From NCBI GenBank assembly GCA_027366035.1, contig DAHXLK010000012.1:1-42793 (forward strand): a stretch of DNA of 42,793 bases, given 5' to 3'. The notes beneath the pieces are model-generated. The model had not been told where the DNA came from, made no database searches, and worked only from the letters and a program-made list of their open reading frames with translations. Shown in pieces: positions 7,713-17,407 of this stretch (position 1 is the stretch's first letter; each line of letters opens with the position of its first letter). The position numbers were made by a program, and so were the translations under genes. The stretch comes from Chlamydiota bacterium (lineage in GTDB: Bacteria > Chlamydiota > Chlamydiia > Chlamydiales > SM23-39).

Positions 7713-9365
7713 ATGTTTGCCCCTCTCCTCCTCTTTCTCCTTCTCTCGCAAGACTATACCCTTTCGGAAAAGCAGCATGCTCTTTACCTTATGCATACCG
7801 GAAAAACAGGTGCTGCTATCGAACGCTACCAAGAGATTTGCAAAAAGGAAGGGCCGGATTTTGCTATCCTTCATCAAATGGCAATATCCTTGATGAAACA
7901 AGGGATCAAAAAAGATCCGGAATCCAAACTCCTTGCCATCTATGGAGCAGGCCTAGCCAAAAGTTCCTCTTCTTTAGAAATCCTTCAAGAAGGGCTCGCT
8001 AGCAACGATCCGCAAATCCAGCTGGCATCGCTCCTTTTCATCGTCCAAATTGGAGACGACTACTCCGATGATCTTTTGCTGAGCGCTATGAGTTCGGATT
8101 TTTTATCTACTCGTATGGAGGCCTCCTTCCATATGGCTATAAAAAAACACCCTCACGCAGTGGGGCATATCGAAGCCCTCATGTCTAGGCTCCCTCCCTA
8201 TTTTATCCCTTTCTTTCCCCAACTATTTGCCATTTTAGGGACAAAAGAAGCGATGGGGGTCTTGCAACGGCTTTTAAACGATCCTTCCCCTCAAGTCCGT
8301 ATCGAAGCTATCCACAGCCTCATCCAGACAGGAAGGGACGATTTCCTCCCCCTCCTTAGAAAACGGCTCAGCCATAAAAGCTATGGAGAGGTAGAAGCTT
8401 GCGCCTATGCACTCGGAGTGTTAAAAGACTCTTTCTCCATCCCCGCCTTAAAAAAATTAAGCCAGGATCCTGCCGACGCCACACGCTTAGCTGCTTTAAA
8501 GTCTTTGTATCTTCTAGGCGATCCCTCTGCCCAAAAAGAGATAGAAGGGATGGCGCTAAAGAAAGATCTCTTTGCCATTTTTGCTTTAGGCTCTATCCGG
8601 GATTCAGAAGGTGTTTTAGCCTCTTTAATACATGACAGCAACATACAGGTAAGGGTCAATGCCGCATTAGGCTTGCTCCAAAGAAAAGATAAAAGATGCC
8701 TTCCCGTCCTTAAAGAGATCTTGATACCTGATATCCGAGACCTCTCTTTCCAACCCCGTTTCTCACTTGGAAAAACCCATATGGCAATCAAAGTAGTTTC
8801 CGGCACAGGAATTAAAGAAGAAAATCCTTTTATCGATCCCAATCTTTCGTTAAGTATGAGAGAGGCTTTTTTAACCGAGATGTTAGGTCTTGAAGAAGAA
8901 TCTTTTTTACAAGTAGCTACCATAATTTTTGACGCCAAACAAAATGATCTCGTCCCCCACCTGATACAGCTATTAGAGACACTAAAAACGGCAAAAACAA
9001 TTGACCTTTTGAAAGAGCAAACTCAAAAAATGGGAGCCCCCCTGATCCGTGATTATTGCAATTTGTCACTCTTTCGTTTAAAAATAGAAGGTCCTTATGA
9101 AGAAACCTTGGTGAAATGGATCATGCTACAAAAAGGGCAAGAGCTCATAAAACTCCGTCCCCTCCTCCCTGCCAAAGAGAGGCCAAAAGGGAGTGTCTAT
9201 GCCCTAACTCCTGAAGAGACTTCTAGATTGCTCATAGAGTCGTATGCCGCTATTGCCGAAAGGCAAGATATAAAAAGTATCGATCTCCTTTTAGACGCAC
9301 TGAAAAACGGTAATGAAAAAAATAGATATGCACTAGCCGGTTTACTCATCAAGGCAACAGAATAA
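7713..9365 (+). CDS. HEAT-repeat protein
   Basis: A 550-residue alpha-solenoid. Repeats of the PBS-lyase HEAT type are visible between about residues 95 and 330, e.g. LLNDPSPQVRIEAIHSLIQT, EACAYALGVLKDSFSIPALK, ATRLAALKSLYLLGD and SNIQVRVNAALGLLQRKD. The first 15 residues (MFAPLLLFLLLSQ) are hydrophobic and could be a short export signal, followed by a TPR-like stretch. HEAT arrays usually act as protein-protein scaffolds. The gene ends 11 bases before the LptD-like gene and is probably in one operon with it, which suggests an envelope-related role (inference). Confidence 0.75.
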   Translation: MFAPLLLFLLLSQDYTLSEKQHALYLMHTGKTGAAIERYQEICKKEGPDFAILHQMAISLMKQGIKKDPESKLLAIYGAGLAKSSSSLEILQEGLASNDPQIQLASLLFIVQIGDDYSDDLLLSAMSSDFLSTRMEASFHMAIKKHPHAVGHIEALMSRLPPYFIPFFPQLFAILGTKEAMGVLQRLLNDPSPQVRIEAIHSLIQTGRDDFLPLLRKRLSHKSYGEVEACAYALGVLKDSFSIPALKKLSQDPADATRLAALKSLYLLGDPSAQKEIEGMALKKDLFAIFALGSIRDSEGVLASLIHDSNIQVRVNAALGLLQRKDKRCLPVLKEILIPDIRDLSFQPRFSLGKTHMAIKVVSGTGIKEENPFIDPNLSLSMREAFLTEMLGLEEESFLQVATIIFDAKQNDLVPHLIQLLETLKTAKTIDLLKEQTQKMGAPLIRDYCNLSLFRLKIEGPYEETLVKWIMLQKGQELIKLRPLLPAKERPKGSVYALTPEETSRLLIESYAAIAERQDIKSIDLLLDALKNGNEKNRYALAGLLIKATE

Positions 9366-9376
9366 CCCTATTTTTT

Positions 9377-11521
9377 ATGCGGTCCTTTTTTCTTGTTTTG
9401 ATAGCTACGGCAGCCTTTGCCGAAAACTTTGCCATACCGGAAATTTTATTCAAGCAAGCCATTAAATTAACTCACAACCATATCCCAACCCATCCGGAAA
9501 CTGCTCCAACACAAATTACCGTCGACCTACACAACCCCAAATACTCCGAAGGGATCTTATATACCGATTCCGGGGGTGTCATACAAGGAGATGACCTCCG
9601 GATACAGGCGAGATCTATCGAATATATCAAGAGAAAGGACCGGCAACAAATTTTTGCCTCAGGAGACCTCCTCTTACAGTTTAAAGGAAAGGCCTACGTA
9701 GGAGAAAAGCTAGAGTTTGATTTAGACAATAAAACAGGGATCCTCCACAAGGGAAGGACCCATGCTCCCCCTTTTTACGTAGGAGGAGAAAAAATCTATC
9801 TCTTTGCCAACGGAAACTACAAACTAGACGAGGCTTTTTTAACTACCTGCGAAAATGTCGACAGCACCTGGGATATCCACGCCGGCCATTTACGTATTTT
9901 AAAAAATAACAACCTTCTGCAAGCCCAAAAAGTCCGCTTTCGCCTTTTTAGTTTTCCCATCTGGCTCCCCTCCTTTAAATGGAATTTAAAAAAATTTGAA
10001 GATCCTTTTTTAAGCTACAACTTCACTTGGGATGCAACGGCAGGGCCAAGGGCGATGGTCCGCTACCAGCTCTTCTCGTGGAAAACTTTTGCCCTCTACG
10101 TACGAGGACAGTACCGGATAACTAGGGGACTTGGAGCCACCCTAGAAACCGAATTCTACCCCGAAAATGGGAGGACTGAATTTGTCACCCGCAATTACGT
10201 AGCAACCGACATTATTCCTAATAACATCTTCAAAACCAGGAGATATCGATTAGTTGGGATATTTCACAATCATAGTGAGTCGGGAAATACCCACACGACC
10301 CTTACCTGGGACAAGTATAGCGATGTGATGATGCCGGGAGATTTTAAAGACCCCGACTTTTCTTTAAATGCTGCTCAAAGAACCGAGTTTTATGCCCAGC
10401 ATAAACAAGAGGATTTTACCGGTTATTTCTATGCGAGAAAGAGGATCAACCCTTTTCAATCGATACGAGAGGAGCTCCCCACCATTTTTGCCAATATGCG
10501 CCCCATCGCCCTAGGGCCTACCGGCATCGTCTCGGAAAATTGGGCCAAAGTCTCCTATCTCAACTTCCGGTACTCCGATAGACTCCCCTTCGTCACGATC
10601 CCGAGTCCTCATGCAGCTAGGTTAGAAACTCATAATGAGCTCTATCGCCCCGTACATATGGGGTCCCTCCTTTTGCAGCCATCCATAGGCGTTATCGGCA
10701 TCTATTACGGCAATAATCCCGATCATAAACCTATCGGTTTCGGCCTTATCCAATATGGGTTAAATACCAAATGTGCATGGAACCGGATATTTGCTAAGCA
10801 TAAACATGTCATCGAAGCCTATGCCAATTTTATCGGCTATACTAACCCCACTACTTCGATCGATAGCCACTATATCTTCAGTATACAAGATGGTTACAAT
10901 CGGCAAAATCTGCTCCGCTTCGGAATTAAAAACTTCATCTATTCGAAACGAAAAGAAAAAGCCGATCCCACCTTCGTTGCCGATCTTTACGCCGATCTTT
11001 TCTTTGGCGCCCCAATCTTGCCTAAACCGATCCCTTGGGGCTACCTCGTCTTTTCTTGGAACCTCCCATCTATCTCTTTCATCTCGGAATCGTCTTGGAC
11101 TTTTCTCTATCAAATGCTCAACTTTTCCAAATTTAGGTTTGAATGGACCATTAATGCCGATGTGGCATTGAGCTTGGAGTTTCGCTATCGCTCTCAGTGG
11201 TATTGGAGAAAAGCCGATAAAGAAAATTTCTTCCTCGATCTTACCCGGACGCAAGAGTCGATGAGAGATTCGCCCGTTTCCGACAGGAGGATTACCATCA
11301 TCACCCATCTCTACTGGCGCCTCCATCCTTTTTGGTCGCTTAACTTCCGCTCTCACCACGGATTTTACCGTTATATCGAACCTCCCTATAACGAATATTT
11401 CATTGATCTTTTCACCTGGATTTCAAGTAATTGGCAACTGCGAATGACTTATGAACGGGTATATAAAGAGGAATCAGGAGGAGAAAGTAGATTCAACTGG
11501 GAAATTAAATTAATAAAATAA
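9377..11521 (+). CDS. lptD: LptD/OstA-like outer-membrane protein (LPS assembly)
   Basis: A 714-residue protein with a signal peptide (MRSFFLVLIATAAFA), an LptA/OstA-like N-terminal beta-jellyroll (about 35-190; IEYIKRKDRQQIFASGDLLLQFKGKAYVG in pieces, with the repeated 'GD..L' strands) and a long aromatic-rich C-terminal region of alternating strands (about 200-714) expected to form a beta barrel. This is the layout of LptD, which inserts lipopolysaccharide into the outer leaflet. The LptD N-terminal Cys pattern is not evident. Family assignment is good; strict orthology is less certain because chlamydial LptD proteins diverge. It is followed by repeat copy B and a long hairpin before the convergent def gene. 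Confidence 0.7.
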   Translation: MRSFFLVLIATAAFAENFAIPEILFKQAIKLTHNHIPTHPETAPTQITVDLHNPKYSEGILYTDSGGVIQGDDLRIQARSIEYIKRKDRQQIFASGDLLLQFKGKAYVGEKLEFDLDNKTGILHKGRTHAPPFYVGGEKIYLFANGNYKLDEAFLTTCENVDSTWDIHAGHLRILKNNNLLQAQKVRFRLFSFPIWLPSFKWNLKKFEDPFLSYNFTWDATAGPRAMVRYQLFSWKTFALYVRGQYRITRGLGATLETEFYPENGRTEFVTRNYVATDIIPNNIFKTRRYRLVGIFHNHSESGNTHTTLTWDKYSDVMMPGDFKDPDFSLNAAQRTEFYAQHKQEDFTGYFYARKRINPFQSIREELPTIFANMRPIALGPTGIVSENWAKVSYLNFRYSDRLPFVTIPSPHAARLETHNELYRPVHMGSLLLQPSIGVIGIYYGNNPDHKPIGFGLIQYGLNTKCAWNRIFAKHKHVIEAYANFIGYTNPTTSIDSHYIFSIQDGYNRQNLLRFGIKNFIYSKRKEKADPTFVADLYADLFFGAPILPKPIPWGYLVFSWNLPSISFISESSWTFLYQMLNFSKFRFEWTINADVALSLEFRYRSQWYWRKADKENFFLDLTRTQESMRDSPVSDRRITIITHLYWRLHPFWSLNFRSHHGFYRYIEPPYNEYFIDLFTWISSNWQLRMTYERVYKEESGGESRFNWEIKLIK

Positions 11522-11525
11522 AATT

Positions 11526-11630
11526 GGGACTTGCAAAGCCGGTTTAATTGTTTTGAAAGCGCCATATCGGGACTATTGAAAATTCCCATTTGGGTAAAAT
11601 TTCAACCAAACGGGAATTTGAAACAGTCCC
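11526..11630 (+). repeat. Dispersed intergenic repeat, copy B (with palindromic end)
   Basis: It contains the repeat core TTGCAAAGCCGGTTTAATTG and GAAAGCGCCATAT (compare copies A and C). The right part, 11569-11630, is a long imperfect palindrome whose arms start GGGACTATTGAAAATTCCC and end GGGAATTTGAAACAGTCCC. Located between the convergent lptD-like and def genes, the hairpin may also terminate transcription from both sides. Confidence 0.7.
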
Positions 11631-12149
11631 CTAATCTATAACAACCCTTTTCTTTAGCTCTCGAAGTTTCGGTTCGATCCTCTTTCTCTCTTCCTTAGAG
11701 CATCTATCGATATACAAAGTACCATTGATATGGTCATTTTCATGCATGACCACTCGGGCGTTAAACCCATCGAGCTCCTCGGAAAATACCCTTCCTTCCA
11801 AATTCATCGCCTCGACAAGGATCCGATTAGGCCTATTTACTTCGATATGGATCCCGGGAAAAGAGAGGCAGCCCTCTAAAAAGCTATTGGTTTCTTTTGC
11901 AGGATGGGAAAGACGAGGATTGATATAGACCTTTGCCTCTCCGGGGACAAACTCTCCATCTTCCTTCATCTCTTCTATCCGAATGACAAAAATGCGGAGG
12001 AGCTTGCCTATTTGATTGGCGGCAAGGCCTATCCCTTTATAGGCATCCATGGTCTCGATCATATCTTGAGCTAGCTGACGGATTTCCGGAGTTACCTCTT
12101 TGATTTTTGCCGCCTGTTTACGGAGAATAGGATCTCCATAATAGCGCAT
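11631..12149 (-). CDS. def: Peptide deformylase
   Basis: Removes the N-formyl group from nascent proteins; Fe2+/Zn2+ metallo-enzyme. All three family motifs are present: GIGLAANQIG (GxGLAAxQ), EGCLSFPG (EGCLS; the Cys is a metal ligand) and HENDHINGTLY (HExDH; two His ligands and the catalytic Glu). The ATG at 12149, one base after the secG stop, gives the standard MRYYGDPILRKQ N-terminus; a TTG start at 12173 would add eight residues that overlap secG and is less likely. Probably translated by coupling to secG. Gene order tpiA-secG-def on the minus strand. Confidence 0.93.
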   Translation of the reverse strand: MRYYGDPILRKQAAKIKEVTPEIRQLAQDMIETMDAYKGIGLAANQIGKLLRIFVIRIEEMKEDGEFVPGEAKVYINPRLSHPAKETNSFLEGCLSFPGIHIEVNRPNRILVEAMNLEGRVFSEELDGFNARVVMHENDHINGTLYIDRCSKEERKRIEPKLRELKKRVVID

Positions 12150-12150
12150 C

Positions 12151-12444
12151 TTAAGGAGCACTCGTTTCCTCAACCGTAGTTTGCAAAGGGGTAGTGGTAT
12201 ATCTTCCTAGAGAAGAGGTCCAGACAGAGAGGAAGATCGAAGAAATCATAAAAATCGCAACCACGTAAGCGGTAAATTTTTTGAGTACTTCGGCTGTCGA
12301 TGTTCCAAAGACCGACTCGCCGCTATCCCCTCCAAAAGAAGCGCCAAGACCTAAGCTTTTCGCCTCTTGGATAAGGATGGTAAAACAGAGCAAAGAACAT
12401 AACAATAAGAACAAGCAAAGAAATATATAAAATAACGCTGTCAT
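12151..12444 (-). CDS. secG: Preprotein translocase subunit SecG
   Basis: Small component of the SecYEG channel. Two hydrophobic segments (about residues 3-22 and 57-75) flank the conserved loop QEAKSLGLGASFGGDSGESVFG, which contains the family G..FGG....FG pattern. The ATG at 12444 is preferred; a GTG one codon earlier (12447) abuts the tpiA stop. It ends one base before the def ATG, so the three minus-strand genes form an operon. At 97 residues it is of normal length. Confidence 0.88.
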   Translation of the reverse strand: MTALFYIFLCLFLLLCSLLCFTILIQEAKSLGLGASFGGDSGESVFGTSTAEVLKKFTAYVVAIFMISSIFLSVWTSSLGRYTTTPLQTTVEETSAP

Positions 12445-12447
12445 CAC

Positions 12448-13182
12448 CTATCTCGCATTGGCAATAGCGGCAAAACTCTTAGGGTCCAAAGAAGCTCCAC
12501 CAACTAAAGCACCATTAATATCATTTTCTTTCAATAATGCCTGTATAGTATCAGGCTTTACCGACCCCCCATAAAGAATCGGTATCGATTTCCCATTTTT
12601 CCCAAAATGAGAAGTCAATATCTTACGGCAAAAAACATGGGCCTCTGCAGCTAATTTTGGCGTTGCCATCTTCCCTGTCCCTATCGCCCATACCGGCTCA
12701 TAGGCCAAAATCACGTAGGCATCCTTAGGAGCTTTCTGAAATCCTTGAAAAATTTGCCGCTGCAACACCTCTTTCTCTTCGCCCCCCTCCCTCTCCTCTT
12801 CGGTCTCACCCACACAAAGGACCGGAGTAATCCCCACCTCTAAAGCCTTGCCCACCTTTGCGGCAATCATCTCATCGGTCTCGTGAAAAATCTTTCTCCT
12901 CTCCGAATGGCCTAAAAGGACAAATTCTGCTCCCCCCTCTTTGAGCATCTGGCCGGCAATCTCTCCGGTAAAAGCCCCTTCGGAAGCCTCATTCATATTT
13001 TGCGCTCCAATCTTGACTCCTTTTCCTTTAGCCTCCTCGACACACACTTGCAAAGAGGTGAAAGGGACCGAAAGCCATACCTCATTAGGGCAGTTCTGGA
13101 TAAGGGGAAGTAAAGCTTTAATAAACTCTACCGCCTGGTGTCTTGTCTTATACATCTTCCAATTGCCGATAATAATCGACAT
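12448..13182 (-). CDS. tpiA: Triosephosphate isomerase
   Basis: Glycolytic TIM-barrel enzyme that interconverts dihydroxyacetone phosphate and glyceraldehyde 3-phosphate. Visible: NWKMYK (Asn and catalytic Lys near residues 7-9), LGHSERR (catalytic His), AYEPVWAIGTG (catalytic Glu and loop 6) and ILYGGSV (phosphate binding). At 244 residues it has normal length. It is divergent from xseA across a 46-base gap, an arrangement known from Chlamydia. First gene of the tpiA-secG-def operon. Confidence 0.95.
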   Translation of the reverse strand: MSIIIGNWKMYKTRHQAVEFIKALLPLIQNCPNEVWLSVPFTSLQVCVEEAKGKGVKIGAQNMNEASEGAFTGEIAGQMLKEGGAEFVLLGHSERRKIFHETDEMIAAKVGKALEVGITPVLCVGETEEEREGGEEKEVLQRQIFQGFQKAPKDAYVILAYEPVWAIGTGKMATPKLAAEAHVFCRKILTSHFGKNGKSIPILYGGSVKPDTIQALLKENDINGALVGGASLDPKSFAAIANAR

Positions 13183-13228
13183 AAAAAACTCACTCTTGAG
13201 AAACTATCATATAAAAGTTGTAGAAGCC

Positions 13229-14497
13229 ATGCAAGAAATATTGACCATTAGCCAACTTACCCAGCTCATCAAAAGATCCTTAGAAACCGGCTTTAAAGAA
13301 ATTGCTGTACAAGGGGAGATCTCTAATTTAAAAATCCAGTCTTCAGGGCATATCTATTTCACCTTAAAAGATGATGCCTCACAGCTCCTCTCAGTCCTTT
13401 TTCGAGGCAATGCCCTCCACTTATCGTCTTTGCCTAAAGATGGGGATAAAGTAATCGCACGTGGAGAGATTTCAGTCTATACGCCACGAGGGCAATACCA
13501 ACTCATCGTACGAGAGCTCAAGTTAGTCGGAATAGGGGAGCTATTACTCAAGTTTCAACAGCTAAAAGAAGAGTTAAAAAAGCGGGGGTGGTTCGACCCC
13601 TCTCATAAAAAACCCCTCCCCCTTTTCCCCAAAAGGATCGGAGTCATAACCAGCCCCACGGGGGCTGTCATCCAAGATATCCTCCACATCTTGACAAGAC
13701 GTTTTGCCGGCTTTCACCTCATTTTAAACCCGGTAAAAGTACAAGGGGAAGGATCTGCTAGAGAAATTGCCCAAGCGATCTATGATTTCAATCATTATGA
13801 ACTTGCAGATGTCCTCATCATAGGACGTGGAGGGGGTTCATTAGAAGACCTTTGGTCTTTCAATGAAGAAGAAGTAGCTAAAGCGATTTTTGATTCAAAA
13901 ATTCCGATCATTTCCGCAGTTGGGCATGAGACCGATTTTACCCTCTGCGATTTTGTAGCCGACGTCAGGGCCCCAACCCCCTCTGCCGCTGCCGAGATCG
14001 TCCTCAAAGAAAAGCTCACCTACCTTACCTTTCTGGAAAATGCCCGAAAACAACTACTCAAAGAGGTTCTGCAGCTTCTTTCGTTCAAAAAAAGCCGACT
14101 GGAAGACGTACAAAAGCAACCTGTCTTTTACTCCCCTTATACCTTGTTGGGTCAGAAGATGCAAAAGCTAGATGATAAAAGGCAGGATCTAGATTATGCG
14201 ATAAAACAGCATATAGAGAAAAAAAAGATGCAGCTCTTATTCCAGGAAAAACAAAAGCTAAGCCTCCATCCCAAAAAAAAGCTCTCCCAACTTATGGAAA
14301 AGTTTGCCGCCGTATCACAACATATCCATTCTCTGAACCCTAAAAATCTTTTGAAAAAGGGGTACAGCATCCTCTTTTCGGAAAAAGAAAATTCGATTAT
14401 CCTCTCTGCAAGAGAGGCAAAAAAGGGAGATCCTTTTTATGCCCTTATGGCAGACGGGAAAATTCATGCAACCATTAACCAAACGGACACTCTATGA
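13229..14497 (+). CDS. xseA: Exodeoxyribonuclease VII large subunit
   Basis: Catalytic large subunit of Exo VII, which degrades single-stranded DNA in both directions. OB-fold N-terminus (VQGEISNLKIQSSGHIYFTLKDD split across strands), then the catalytic core with GVITSPTGAVIQDI, IIGRGGGSLEDLWSFN and AVGHETDFTLCDFVADVRAP, followed by a C-terminal coiled coil (about 310-400). The ATG at 13229 gives 422 residues and the usual EILTISQLTQLIK N-terminus; an open frame extends upstream over tpiA and is ignored. The stop overlaps the xseB ATG by 4 bases. Confidence 0.93.
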   Translation: MQEILTISQLTQLIKRSLETGFKEIAVQGEISNLKIQSSGHIYFTLKDDASQLLSVLFRGNALHLSSLPKDGDKVIARGEISVYTPRGQYQLIVRELKLVGIGELLLKFQQLKEELKKRGWFDPSHKKPLPLFPKRIGVITSPTGAVIQDILHILTRRFAGFHLILNPVKVQGEGSAREIAQAIYDFNHYELADVLIIGRGGGSLEDLWSFNEEEVAKAIFDSKIPIISAVGHETDFTLCDFVADVRAPTPSAAAEIVLKEKLTYLTFLENARKQLLKEVLQLLSFKKSRLEDVQKQPVFYSPYTLLGQKMQKLDDKRQDLDYAIKQHIEKKKMQLLFQEKQKLSLHPKKKLSQLMEKFAAVSQHIHSLNPKNLLKKGYSILFSEKENSIILSAREAKKGDPFYALMADGKIHATINQTDTL

Positions 14498-14745
14498 CAA
14501 CTAATGAATCCTTTGAGAGTTCCTTTAAGCGGATAGAAGAGATCTTACAGCTGATGAATGACGGTAAGCTCTCCTTAGATGAATCGATCCAGCTTTTTGA
14601 AGAGGCCGATCACCTCATTGGCTTTTGTTCTAAAAAACTCGTCTCTGCCGAGCAAAAAGTAGAACAGCTCATGAAAAATAGAGACGGCTCTCTCAAAATG
14701 GGAGAAAATGAAAAGCCTTTGATGAAGGACTATGTTCCTATCTAA
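14494..14745 (+). CDS. xseB: Exodeoxyribonuclease VII small subunit
   Basis: Small helical subunit that binds the coiled coil of Xse[27 protein letters not shown] is the characteristic two-helix motif (family F E..L.rLE.IV..LE.G.L.LEESL), followed by [16 protein letters not shown]. At 83 residues it is normal. Overlaps xseA by 4 bases and dxs by 14, implying a coupled operon xseA-xseB-dxs-nadK. Confidence 0.9.
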   Translation: MTTNESFESSFKRIEEILQLMNDGKLSLDESIQLFEEADHLIGFCSKKLVSAEQKVEQLMKNRDGSLKMGENEKPLMKDYVPI

Positions 14746-16477
14746 AATTCATTCTATTGAAGATTTTCAAAAGATCGCTGTAAAGGATCTCTCTTCTCTA
14801 GCAGAAGAGATTCGGCAAAGAATTACCAAGGTCCTTTCGATCAAAGGAGGTCACCTCTCTTCCAACCTCGGGATCGTAGAGCTTACGATTGCCTTGCATA
14901 AGGTCTTTAAATCCCCGATCGATAAGTTTATCTTCGATGTAAGCCACCAAAGCTATGTCCATAAGCTTTTAACAGGAAGAAATCCTTATTTCGATACTAT
15001 CCGCCAGTACAAAGGGCTCTGCGGCTTTTGTCATCCGAAAGAATCCCCCCATGACCATTTCTTCGCAGGGCATGCTGGCACTGCTTTATCCTTAGCTTTA
15101 GGGGTCGCTAAAAATCGGGACCTTTCAGGAAGAAAAGAACATGTGATCCCCATATTAGGCGACGCCTCACTTACCTGCGGCCTTACTTTAGAAGCCCTCA
15201 ATAATATCCCTAAAGAGCTTAAAAACCTCGTCGTTATCTTAAATGATAATGAAATGTAGATCTCCCCAAACGTTGGCAATATCAAAAATATCCATCCGGC
15301 CACTTTTTTCGAACAGTTTGGCCTAAAATATGTAGGCCCTATCGACGGCCATGATATCGATAAGTTGATTGAAACTTTGCTGCCGCTAAAAAACCAGCCC
15401 CATCCCGTTGTGATCCATGTGATAACCGTGAAAGGAAAAGGGATGCCCATCGCCATCCAAAATCCGACCGCCTATCATGGCTGCAAGCCTTTTGACCTCA
15501 TCAGCGGCAAATTCCTCCCCTCCCCTTCCATCGAACCCACTTTTCCCAAAATTTTTGGAAAACACATCCTCAAGATGGCGGAAAATGACCCTAGCTTAGT
15601 CGCCCTCACTCCGGCGACTCCTGCCGGCTCTTATCTCGACGATTTTATGCAACAGTTTCCCGATAGGTGTTTAGACGTCGGCATCGCAGAAGGGCACTGC
15701 GTCACCTTTGCAGGCGGCATTGCCTATGGAAGCAAAATGAAGGTAATTGCCGTCATCTATGCCACCTTCCTCCAAAGAGCTCTGGACAATCTCTTTCAAG
15801 ATGTCTGCCTCCAAGGGCTACCTGTCGTTTTTGCCCTCGATCGGTCCTTTGTCTCAGGCCCTGATGGCTCTACCCATCATGGAATCTACGATATCGCCTT
15901 CCTCAACGCAATGCCCAACATGATCATCTGTCAGCCACGAGACGGACACCTTCTCAAAGAACTATTAGAAAGTGCCTTTCACTGGGGAAGGCCGACTGCG
16001 ATCCGTTATCCTAATCTGGTCACAAAAGAGCCGAGCTTACCTCTAGAACAAAAAGAGGTAGGAAAAGGGGAGGTTCTAGCCACAGGGGAAGACCTTGCCA
16101 TCATAGCACTGGGTCATATGAATGAAACGGCCCTGCAGGTAAGAGAGATGTTAAAAAATCATGGGATACTCGCAACTGTTGTCGATCCTATCTTTGTAAA
16201 ACCTCTTGACGCCGACCTTTTTTGCGATCTATTCTCCAGTCATAGCAAGGTAGTTACGCTAGAGGAGCATGCGGTAACGGTGGGGCTTGGCTCGATCATC
16301 AACTCATTCATCATCAGAAATGGTTTTACCCTATCTGTTTTAAATCTTGGAATTCCCGATACTTTTGTGCAACACGGCTCCAACAAAGACCTTTTAAAAG
16401 AGTTGGGACTCGACCCTAATAGTATCACCCACCAAATCCTCAAGCATTTTGAATATTCCACCCAGTCTGTTTTATGA
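14732..16477 (+). pseudogene. dxs: 1-deoxy-D-xylulose-5-phosphate synthase (Dxs), interrupted by an in-frame TAG
   Basis: First enzyme of the MEP isoprenoid pathway (pyruvate + glyceraldehyde 3-phosphate to DXP; thiamine diphosphate cofactor). The frame runs 581 codons but has a TAG at 15257-15259, exactly where NDNEM-S-ISPNVG normally has Ser. Upstream are [10 protein letters not shown], the [15 protein letters not shown] region and the cofactor motif GDA...NDNEM; downstream in the same frame are PIDGHD, the catalytic [33 protein letters not shown] and a normal C-terminus ending STQSVL. Also, the linker between NVGN and FFEQFGL is only about 10 residues, against about 60 in typical Dxs. Apart from the TAG nothing looks decayed, so a point mutation or a base error is likely. 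The next in-frame ATG is 15365. Operon with xseAB and nadK. Confidence 0.9.
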
Positions 16478-17325
16478 TTATCGCCCTCTTCCCTTCCCAT
16501 CAATTCGAAGAATCCTATGAGATAGCCAAAGGCATACGAGAATTTTTAGAAAAGAAAAAGGTGACAGTCGTTGTCGAAGATGACAAGGCGGCTGCTATCC
16601 AAGCAAAGCCCCTCTCTTCAGTAGAACTTCAAAAAATCGACTTCCTTATTTCAATGGGGGGCGATGGGACAATTCTCCGCCTTTTTAACAAATTTACCGA
16701 TCTGAAAGCAGCCATTTTGGGAATCAATTTAGGTCACCTAGGTTTCATGGCAGATGTCCCTGTTAGCAATATCTATCCTAGCCTCACCGATCTTTTACAA
16801 GGCGAATATACGATCGAAAAGCGGTTAGTACTACGAGGGGAAAATAGCGAAGGGAAAAAATACCGAGTCGTTAATGACTTTGTCTTTCACCGAGGGGTTA
16901 ATTACAGTTTAATCGAGTTAGAGATCCATGTAGATGGCCTCTATATGAACACCTATGTCGCCGATGGTATTGTCATCGCCACTCCTAACGGATCTACCGC
17001 CTATTCACTTGCCGCAGGGGGGCCGATCTTAAGTCCCAGTATCGATGCCTACGTGATCACCCCTATCTGCGCCCATACTATCTCTAACCGCCCCTTTGTC
17101 CTTACCGCAAAACATAAGCTCGAAATCAAATATCTTAGCCCTTACAATCCGATAGAAGTAAGGGCTGACGGCCTCGATTTTCACACGATGAATCCAGGAA
17201 AGACGTTTACTATTAAAAAAAGCAACCACATTTTCCGCCTCGTCAATCTCAAACGAAACGACTACTTTGCCACCCTTCGTAAAAAGTTAGGATGGTCAGG
17301 GGCCACAGTGCTCAAAAGCACTTAA
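16474..17325 (+). CDS. nadK: NAD kinase
   Basis: Phosphorylates NAD+ to NADP+. The family signature is clear: [13 protein letters not shown] (GGDG nucleotide-binding loop, about residues 53-66), [10 protein letters not shown], and [14 protein letters not shown] (about 170-185), followed by the [17 protein letters not shown] strand region. At 283 residues the length is normal. The start codon overlaps the dxs stop by 4 bases, so translation is coupled to dxs. The last codons contain two overlapping small hairpins (AGTGCTcaaaAGCACT, GCACTTaaaAAGTGC), and repeat copy D follows at 17351. Confidence 0.92.
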   Translation: MIIALFPSHQFEESYEIAKGIREFLEKKKVTVVVEDDKAAAIQAKPLSSVELQKIDFLISMGGDGTILRLFNKFTDLKAAILGINLGHLGFMADVPVSNIYPSLTDLLQGEYTIEKRLVLRGENSEGKKYRVVNDFVFHRGVNYSLIELEIHVDGLYMNTYVADGIVIATPNGSTAYSLAAGGPILSPSIDAYVITPICAHTISNRPFVLTAKHKLEIKYLSPYNPIEVRADGLDFHTMNPGKTFTIKKSNHIFRLVNLKRNDYFATLRKKLGWSGATVLKST

Positions 17326-17350
17326 AAAGTGCAATAGATCTCTTTCCTAA

Positions 17351-17399
17351 AAGGACTGTTTTGAAATCTTTAGCTTTAGAAGATCGAAACAGTCCCTTT
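17351..17399. repeat. Dispersed repeat, copy D (short palindromic form), probable terminator
   Basis: GGACTGTTT at 17353-17361 pairs with AAACAGTCC at 17388-17396, extended by TCTT / AAGA with a small bulge. The ends (GGGACTGTTTCGATCTT in reverse complement) match the terminal sequence of repeat copies A and C, so this looks like an internally deleted member. It lies between the convergent nadK and the 1529-aa gene and could terminate both. Confidence 0.6.
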
Positions 17400-17407
17400 A
17401 AGAAATT

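Noticed and set aside
8405..8938. 177-aa minus-strand frame inside the HEAT-repeat gene
   Set aside because: Shadow of the HEAT repeats on the opposite strand; no start signals.
10760..11359. 199-aa minus-strand frame inside the LptD-like gene
   Set aside because: Antisense shadow of a long, convincing beta-barrel gene; its sequence is low in protein-like pattern.
12941..13228. Upstream extension of xseA to 12941
   Set aside because: It would overlap tpiA almost fully and adds residues not found in XseA; the ATG at 13229 gives the family N-terminus.
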